From DATIJJ01 sp039936115 (GTDB taxonomy: Bacteria > Pseudomonadota > Gammaproteobacteria > DSM-16500): 18,931 bases of DNA. The DNA is taken from contig JBDTIZ010000189.1 in assembly GCA_039936115.1 (NCBI GenBank), positions 1 to 18,931 of the forward strand, given 5' to 3'. Position numbers and translations under genes: made by a program. Each line of letters starts with the position of its first letter. The stretch's first letter is position 1. The notes under the pieces were generated by a model. The model searched no databases. It was not told the DNA's origin and saw only the letters and a program-made list of their open reading frames with translations. Positions 15,689 to 18,931 of this stretch are shown one piece after another.

Positions 15689-16099
15689 ATGTTTGAAAAG
15701 CCATTTCTTAGTTTGAGTGGTTATGGTCGTTTGCAAGAGATAGGTTACGATGAAGAAGGCGATGTTTGCATCACATTACAGTTAATAAATGAATGCAATG
15801 GTTTGTCTTCTGATGATCTATGGATTGTGTGTCAGGTTAATATGTGTAAATTTCCTGAAATAGCTGACTTGGAAAATTATTTAGCTAAAGGAAAATTAAT
15901 TACAGTTAAATTTGATGCTCAATATTTAGGCTTCCAGCAGTGCTATGCTGGGATGTCTGAAAATGATCCTCGCTTTATCGTACATCTACAGGGAAAACTT
16001 CTTAATATTCATGAATATTATATCGAGACAGATAACAAATCTTCTCAACATAATCATGCTATTGAGAATCACATAGTATCGCAAACCTTGCGTGCTTAA
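15689..16099 (+). CDS. DUF3577/STY4534-like ICE protein
   Basis: A 136-residue protein. I start it at ATG 15689, which has a strong GGAGGAAA 4 bases upstream. A longer in-frame reading from TTG 15605 would translate the structured leader and is rejected. The sequence FLSLSGYGRLQEIGYDEEGD, followed by CITLQLINECNG, KLITVKFDAQYLGFQ and FIVHLQGKLLNI, alternates short strands and loops as in the DUF3577 (STY4534) proteins of ICEs, which have an OB-fold-like pattern and are associated with element replication/maintenance. Similarity is to the pattern more than to exact residues. It is followed after 21 bases by the coiled-coil gene, which lacks its own leader and is probably co-transcribed. Confidence 0.6.
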   Translation: MFEKPFLSLSGYGRLQEIGYDEEGDVCITLQLINECNGLSSDDLWIVCQVNMCKFPEIADLENYLAKGKLITVKFDAQYLGFQQCYAGMSENDPRFIVHLQGKLLNIHEYYIETDNKSSQHNHAIENHIVSQTLRA

Positions 16100-16120
16100 A
16101 CATTAAAATGGAGCTATACT

Positions 16121-16486
16121 ATGCACAGGTCTCAAGCAAATGATTTATTTCAATTACAAACAGAACTCGTTGATATGAAGGTAGAAATGGCCGTGAGCAA
16201 ATCAATTGATCGCGTGGTGGAACAGATTACTAATCTTCGGTATGAAATGCATACCGATTTTCATGGTATTAGACATGAAATGACTACTGAGTTTCATGGC
16301 CTCAAACACGAAATGAGTGAACAGTTTTCTGCACTAGATAATCGTGTTATAGCGAGTGAAACTAAACTCGGTATGGTTGCTGGTACACGTAAAGCATGGT
16401 ACGACAGAATCATGGATCAAGTTGTCAAGTCTGTTCCAGCCGGGATTGGCTTTTTAGTTGCTTATCTAATACTGCATTTCAAATAA
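16121..16486 (+). CDS. Membrane-anchored coiled-coil protein with 11-residue repeats
   Basis: A 121-residue protein with ATGGAGCT about 6 bases before its ATG. Residues 8-85 are helical. Three 11-residue units (40-72: RYEMHTDFHGI, RHEMTTEFHGL, KHEMSEQFSAL) have the pattern [RK]-x-E-M-x-x-x-F-x-x-[IL], a hendecad coiled coil. A C-terminal hydrophobic segment (SVPAGIGFLVAYLILHF, about 104-120) is a likely membrane anchor, so the coil would face the cytoplasm and could oligomerise. I know no specific function; similar small coil-plus-anchor proteins are common in mobile elements. It lies between the DUF3577-like and RadC-like genes. Confidence 0.75.
   Translation: MHRSQANDLFQLQTELVDMKVEMAVSKSIDRVVEQITNLRYEMHTDFHGIRHEMTTEFHGLKHEMSEQFSALDNRVIASETKLGMVAGTRKAWYDRIMDQVVKSVPAGIGFLVAYLILHFK
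16238..16336 (+). repeat. Three degenerate 33-base tandem units
   Basis: Three adjacent 33-base units encode the 11-residue repeats of the coiled-coil protein (residues 40-50, 51-61, 62-72). Units 1 and 2 share most bases around GATTTTCATGG/GAGTTTCATGG; the third is more diverged. The unit length equals three helical turns of a hendecad, so the repeat probably grew by duplication. Confidence 0.65.
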
Positions 16487-16496
16487 GCTTTATCTT

Positions 16497-16556
16497 ACCC
16501 ACTGGGGAAACTACCCCAGGGGATTAGTTTCCTCAGTATTCAATGAGGAAATTAAT
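16497..16556 (+). promoter_or_regulatory. radC-motif-like 5' leader, copy 2 (upstream of RadC-like gene)
   Basis: Hairpin I: CCC (16498-16500) with GGG (16520-16522) and CTGGGG (16502-16507) with CCCCAG (16514-16519), A16501 bulged, loop AAACTA. Hairpin II begins at the very next base: 16523-16535 pairs with 16544-16556, 13 pairs including one G-U. Its 3' arm holds the Shine-Dalgarno GAGGAA and ends at the base before ATG 16557, so the ribosome site is fully masked. This is the clearest copy. Confidence 0.8.
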
Positions 16557-17036
16557 ATGTCTCGTCCTTACTCACTATTCGCGTATTCACTAAAGCCTAA
16601 AGAAACTAAGTTAGTGGCTCGTGCATTGCGTTGCTTGGAAAAACGGTTGCGCTACAATTCAGAGACGCTATCTAACCCGCAAGATGTATGTTCTTACTTG
16701 CGATTACATTTAGCTGAAGAACGAAATGAAGTGTTTGCCGTTATATTTATCGATAATCACAATCGTCTATTAGCATTTGAAAAATTGTTTTTAGGCACCA
16801 TTAATGAAAGTGCGGTTTATCCACGAGTGGTCGTGCAAAAAGCGTTAGAGCATAATGCTGCGAAAGTTATTTTAGCGCACACCCACCCATCAGGACACGC
16901 TGATCCCAGTAATGCTGATATTGAAATAACTCGTGATTTACAACGAATTCTTTCAATTATTTCCGTTACAGTGATTGATCATATTATTGTTGCCCGTGAA
17001 AACAGTTATTCCTTTGCTGAGCATGGATTGATGTGA
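16557..17036 (+). CDS. radC: RadC-family JAB-domain protein
   Basis: A 159-residue RadC-like protein of the short type found on ICEs and plasmids (chromosomal RadC is about 220 residues and has a helix-hairpin-helix start that is missing here). The JAB metal site is intact: E58 in AEERNEVFAVIFIDNHNRLL, H108 and H110 in HTHPSGHADPSNAD, and D121. JAB/MPN proteins are zinc metalloproteins; the function of RadC in DNA metabolism is not settled. SD GAGGAA precedes ATG 16557 but is masked by the leader hairpin. Such copies are typical of ICE maintenance modules, together with DUF3577- and DUF6876-type genes, as seen here. Confidence 0.92.
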   Translation: MSRPYSLFAYSLKPKETKLVARALRCLEKRLRYNSETLSNPQDVCSYLRLHLAEERNEVFAVIFIDNHNRLLAFEKLFLGTINESAVYPRVVVQKALEHNAAKVILAHTHPSGHADPSNADIEITRDLQRILSIISVTVIDHIIVARENSYSFAEHGLM

Positions 17037-17044
17037 AGTGTTTC

Positions 17045-17105
17045 ACCCTATGGGGGCCAGTCTCCCAAGGCTTGTCTCCATAAATTTATTTTTAGGAGAT
17101 AAGCT
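17045..17105 (+). promoter_or_regulatory. radC-motif-like 5' leader, copy 3 (upstream of 60-residue protein gene)
   Basis: Hairpin I: CCT (17047-17049) with AGG (17068-17070) and TGGGGG (17051-17056) with CTCCCA (17062-17067), one G-U pair, A17050 bulged. Hairpin II: CTTGTCTCC (17071-17079) pairs with GGAGATAAG (17095-17103), nine pairs with one G-U. Its 3' arm is the Shine-Dalgarno of ATG 17106. The bulged base and direct adjacency of the two stems repeat the design of copy 2 with changed bases that still pair, which is compensatory change in favour of a real structure. Confidence 0.75.
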
Positions 17106-17288
17106 ATGTCCTTAACCAAACAAATCAGTATTAAATGGCACATTGACGATGTTTTATCAGTCAGACCCGATCTAACTCATTTACAAGCATCCAAAGTTCT
17201 GGAACATCTTAAACGGAAACACGATGCGGATGTTGGGGTAAATTGGGAAGTGATAGAAGCAGTCAGTGACATGTTATTTTCTGAATAA
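17106..17288 (+). CDS. Small conserved ICE/plasmid-type protein (60 residues)
   Basis: A 60-residue acidic protein reading IKWHIDDVLSVRPDLTHLQA then SKVLEHLKRKHDADVGVNWE. The pattern 'W.I.DV..VRPDL...QA..VL......HDA..G.NWEV' is one I associate with small proteins encoded beside radC and DUF6876 genes on proteobacterial plasmids and ICEs; no function is known to me. GGAGAT provides the ribosome site, masked by its own leader hairpin. The strong ribosome site, leader and clean stop make this a real gene despite its size. Confidence 0.75.
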   Translation: MSLTKQISIKWHIDDVLSVRPDLTHLQASKVLEHLKRKHDADVGVNWEVIEAVSDMLFSE

Positions 17289-17321
17289 CCATTCAGTAAT
17301 TAGCTAGCTTTTTAATGAGTC

Positions 17322-17381
17322 ACCCTGTGGGGAAATTCCCACAGGGGTTTCTTCATGGGAAATTTAACCAAGGAGAAATAA
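17322..17381 (+). promoter_or_regulatory. radC-motif-like 5' leader, copy 4 (upstream of DUF6876-like gene)
   Basis: Hairpin I is a perfect 9-bp stem: CCCTGTGGG (17323-17331) with CCCACAGGG (17338-17346), loop GAAATT. Hairpin II: TTTCTTC (17348-17354) with GGAGAAA (17372-17378), seven pairs with one G-U; inside its loop TGG (17356-17358) can pair with CCA (17368-17370). The Shine-Dalgarno GGAGAA lies in the 3' arm. ACCC starts 60 bases before the ATG, as in copies 2 and 3 (60 and 61). Confidence 0.75.
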
Positions 17382-17766
17382 ATGATGCATACCGATTTTA
17401 ATTTAAACGAACTTAATCAATTTATTAGCTCAGGACAATTCTTTAAGCATTGGATCAATAGCAAACTTGTCTATACAGAAGGTGTTCAATATCTTGCTGA
17501 AAAAGCCCATTGTTACTGGCTGATAGATGAAATTGCTTTTGTGCTGCTGCCTCATCTACTTAAAAAATATAAAGACCACTTCTACTCTATCAAGTTAATT
17601 AGTGACTGAGTGTTCGGCCGTCGTTACGGTTGATGATGGTAACGGCAAGATACATATCAACCACAGGATAAAATGGACTGACTTTCCGATTTCGGATAAG
17701 CCAGTACAATTTTTTCTGTGTGCGTCTGATCAATATTATTGCTTGATGTTGCCAAGCGAATATTGA
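17382..17766 (+). pseudogene. DUF6876-like gene broken by a frameshift near 17600
   Basis: The first frame gives 75 residues from ATG 17382 to TGA 17607-17609: FNLNELNQFISSGQFFKHWI, then LVYTEGVQYLAEKAHCYWLI and DEIAF. This is the N-terminal half of DUF6876-type proteins ('F.GSE.wYRH...vlYTdG..ylae...aYWLlDEIA'). The rest of the family pattern continues without a gap in the next frame: AVVTVDDGNGKIHINHRIKW, TDFPI and a final MLPSEY before TGA 17764-17766, matching the usual DDGN...TDFP...LPSEY end. One extra base between about 17596 and 17607 (for example the A at 17601) explains it; removing it joins SIKLI to VTECSAVV. A terminator follows 12 bases after the second stop. It is a recent mutation, a sequencing error or, less likely, programmed frameshifting. 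Confidence 0.8.
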
Positions 17767-17778
17767 TTGCTTTAAATT

Positions 17779-17803
17779 GCCCCATGAAAATGGGGCTTTT
17801 TTT
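17779..17803 (+). terminator. Intrinsic terminator after the DUF6876-like gene
   Basis: GCCCCAT (17779-17785) pairs perfectly with ATGGGGC (17790-17796) across a GAAA tetraloop, followed by seven T (17797-17803). It lies 12 bases after the stop codon that ends the frame-restored DUF6876-like gene, and closes the accessory module. Confidence 0.92.
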
Positions 17804-17813
17804 GCCTTGGCCT

Positions 17814-17865
17814 GTGTCGCGTCACTAAGGATATCGAAGATGTCCATAGTGACGCGGCGCTTTTT
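17814..17865 (+). terminator. Second, longer terminator-like dyad
   Basis: 17814-17827 pairs with 17847-17860 over 14 bp, of which the inner CGCGTCACTA/TAGTGACGCG is a perfect 10-bp block and the outer part has two G-U pairs. After an A-A mismatch GGATAT (17829-17834) pairs with ATGTCC (17840-17845). Five T follow at 17861-17865. It could be a back-up terminator for the upstream module or, given the perfect dyad beside a possible promoter, an operator. Confidence 0.55.
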
Positions 17866-17891
17866 GTCGCGTAATTTTTTGAATATATAAA
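17864..17891 (+). promoter_or_regulatory. Possible promoter for the recombinase gene
   Basis: TTGTCG (17864-17869) and TATAAA (17886-17891) are separated by 16 bases and could be the -35 and -10 boxes of a sigma-70-type promoter. It would give a 5' leader of roughly 240 bases before ATG 18136. It lies directly after the two terminators, where the recombinase gene needs its own promoter. The region is A/T-rich, so chance matches are likely. Between here and 18010 I see nothing else definite. Confidence 0.35.
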
Positions 17892-18010
17892 TAATTTTTT
17901 TTAAAAATCTCGCAATGTCCGCAGGACAGTCAAGAATTTCGTTTTTAAAAAATTCAATTCGCTTTATCAATTAATCATTAATGGAGGGAAATTTAAAACC
18001 AATAGCAATG

Positions 18011-18135
18011 TAACGTAGCTCCTAACCATTGTCTCTTTGCAACGTAAGTTGCGGTCTTTTGTCGCACGGCGCAAAAGGTTGAGACGTTAACACTAAGCAT
18101 TTAATGTGCCGTTTAATAGGAGCTAATAATTCAAT
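18011..18135 (+). promoter_or_regulatory. Structured leader of the recombinase gene with long-range anti-Shine-Dalgarno pairing
   Basis: TAGCTCCTA (18016-18024) is the exact complement of TAGGAGCTA (18117-18125), the Shine-Dalgarno region of ATG 18136. Between them GTCTC (18031-18035) pairs with GAGAC (18081-18085), enclosing two hairpins: GCAAC/GTTGC with loop GTAA (18039-18052) and CTTTTG/CAAAAG (18056-18061 with 18072-18077) with an extra inner GC/GC. Together they form a three-way junction. The base composition and arrangement differ from the four radC-type leaders, but masking of the ribosome site is shared. Confidence 0.5.
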
Positions 18136-18931
18136 ATGTCTATACAGAATGATTTAAGAAAAAGTATCTTTAGCATCATCAAGCGAAACAATGATGGTTC
18201 TTATGCAACGCAAGCAGATAGACGCACAATTCTTACTCAATTTTCTAAAGATTTGGTATCACTAAGATATGGTCTACGTGATATTTATAATTTGAAAGAA
18301 AAACATATTTTAGCAGTCATAAAATTCTGGCAAGAAAAAGAGTTAAAAAATTCTACAATAAAAAACCGCATGGCGGTTTTAAGATATTTAGCCAAAAAGA
18401 TTAATAAACCTAACCTTATTCCAGCTAACAATAAACTAGGCATCGAGAGACGTACTTATATTCCGGTTAGAAATCGAGCTTTTTATGACCCTTCGTTTTC
18501 CAAAATTAATAATCGATATGTGCGCGCTTCACTGGAACTACAACGTGTATTTGGTTTAAGGCGCGAGGAATCATTAAAAATTAAACCGCATGTGGCAGAT
18601 AAAGGTGACAAACTGGAATTACTTTCATCGTGGTGCAAAGGCGGACGCGGACGAGTCATCCCAATTCGCACGGAAGATCAACGTTACTGGCTAGAACAAG
18701 CCAAAAATCTCGCTGTGAAGTTTAACCATTCCCTTATTCCAGAAAATAAAAACTATATTCGTCAACGTTATGTTTATGAGAAGCAAGTCGCACGCGCAGG
18801 ACTAAAAAATATGCATGGCTTGCGTCATGCATATGCGCAGCAACGCTATAAAGAATTAACTGGATGGGAGGCACCGATTAATGGTGGGCTTAAATCCTGT
18901 GATTTAACGCGCGAACAAAAACAGATCGATT
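18136..18931 (+). CDS. Tyrosine recombinase/integrase-domain protein, 3' partial
   Basis: The frame is open from ATG 18136 to the window end (265 residues, no stop), so the gene continues outside. AGGAG lies at 18118-18122, rather far (13 bases) from the ATG. Residues 1-95 look like the helical core-binding domain (YGLRDIYNLKEKHI, LKNSTIKNRMAVLRYLAKKI). The catalytic domain shows the Arg of box I in VFGLRREESLKIK (R142), a Lys in SWCKGGRGRVIPI (K168), and the H-x-x-R of box II in NMHGLRHAYAQQRY (H227, R230). The catalytic Tyr would be beyond the window. The pattern fits the Phage_int_SAM_2/Integrase_1 type often carried by ICEs and large plasmids as an accessory recombinase, and need not be the enzyme that integrates the element. 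Confidence 0.88.
   Translation, partial: MSIQNDLRKSIFSIIKRNNDGSYATQADRRTILTQFSKDLVSLRYGLRDIYNLKEKHILAVIKFWQEKELKNSTIKNRMAVLRYLAKKINKPNLIPANNKLGIERRTYIPVRNRAFYDPSFSKINNRYVRASLELQRVFGLRREESLKIKPHVADKGDKLELLSSWCKGGRGRVIPIRTEDQRYWLEQAKNLAVKFNHSLIPENKNYIRQRYVYEKQVARAGLKNMHGLRHAYAQQRYKELTGWEAPINGGLKSCDLTREQKQID

Noticed and set aside
15620..17381. CRISPR-like reading of the four repeated leaders
   Set aside because: The copies are separated by whole genes, differ in sequence while keeping pairing, and each sits just before a start codon; there is no regular repeat-spacer array.
17599..17970. A 123-residue ORF on the minus strand
   Set aside because: It is the antisense of the frame-shifted second half of the DUF6876-like gene and runs through two terminator hairpins; its ATG has no ribosome site. 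The plus-strand reading matches a family pattern and explains the region better.
18483..18671. 62-residue minus-strand ORF
   Set aside because: It lies inside the recombinase coding region, whose catalytic motifs are intact on the plus strand.

Overview
The window is most of the conjugation region of an integrative and conjugative element (ICE) in an AT-rich gammaproteobacterium. The transfer genes match the GI-type (MPF-G) type IV secretion system known from ICEHin1056, ICEclc/PAGI-like elements and Pseudomonas fluorescens Pf-5 (the PFL_46xx/47xx families, TIGR037xx). The low GC content and A/T-ending codons would suit a Legionella- or Coxiella-like host, but nothing here proves the host. 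All assignments come from reading the protein sequences; no database search was run.

Region 1 (1-9463) is a tightly packed plus-strand operon for the mating apparatus. In order it encodes a VirB8-like protein (cut by the window edge), a TraK/VirB9-like DUF3438 protein, a TraB/VirB10-like coiled-coil protein, a lipoprotein, the VirB4/TraC ATPase, TraU-like and TraH-like periplasmic proteins, and a TraG-type inner-membrane protein. Genes overlap or lie within about 20 bases of each other. The small PFL_4709-type gene usually found between the ATPase and TraU-like genes is absent.

Region 2 (9464-10079) interrupts the transfer genes. It holds two small converging ORFs separated by a perfect 13-bp inverted repeat. 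Region 3 (10080-15442) resumes on the plus strand: a small membrane protein, the TraD coupling ATPase, a TraI_2-like protein that lacks the expected metal-binding histidines, a PFL_4669/DUF1845-like protein, a lytic transglycosylase and a 255-residue protein I do not recognise.

Region 4 (15443-17803) is a maintenance/accessory module: a DUF3577-like protein, a membrane-anchored coiled-coil protein, a RadC-family JAB protein, a 60-residue protein, and a DUF6876-like gene broken by a frameshift and followed by a strong terminator. Four of these five genes carry the same type of 5' leader. A hairpin of the form ACCC..TGGGG..CCCCA.GGG is followed at once by a second hairpin whose pyrimidine arm pairs with the Shine-Dalgarno sequence. 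This repeated translational-control element is the most interesting signal here and probably belongs to, or is related to, the described 'radC' RNA motif.

Region 5 (17804-18931) has a second terminator-like dyad, a possible promoter, a long structured leader that could also mask its own ribosome binding site, and the start of a tyrosine recombinase that runs off the window end.
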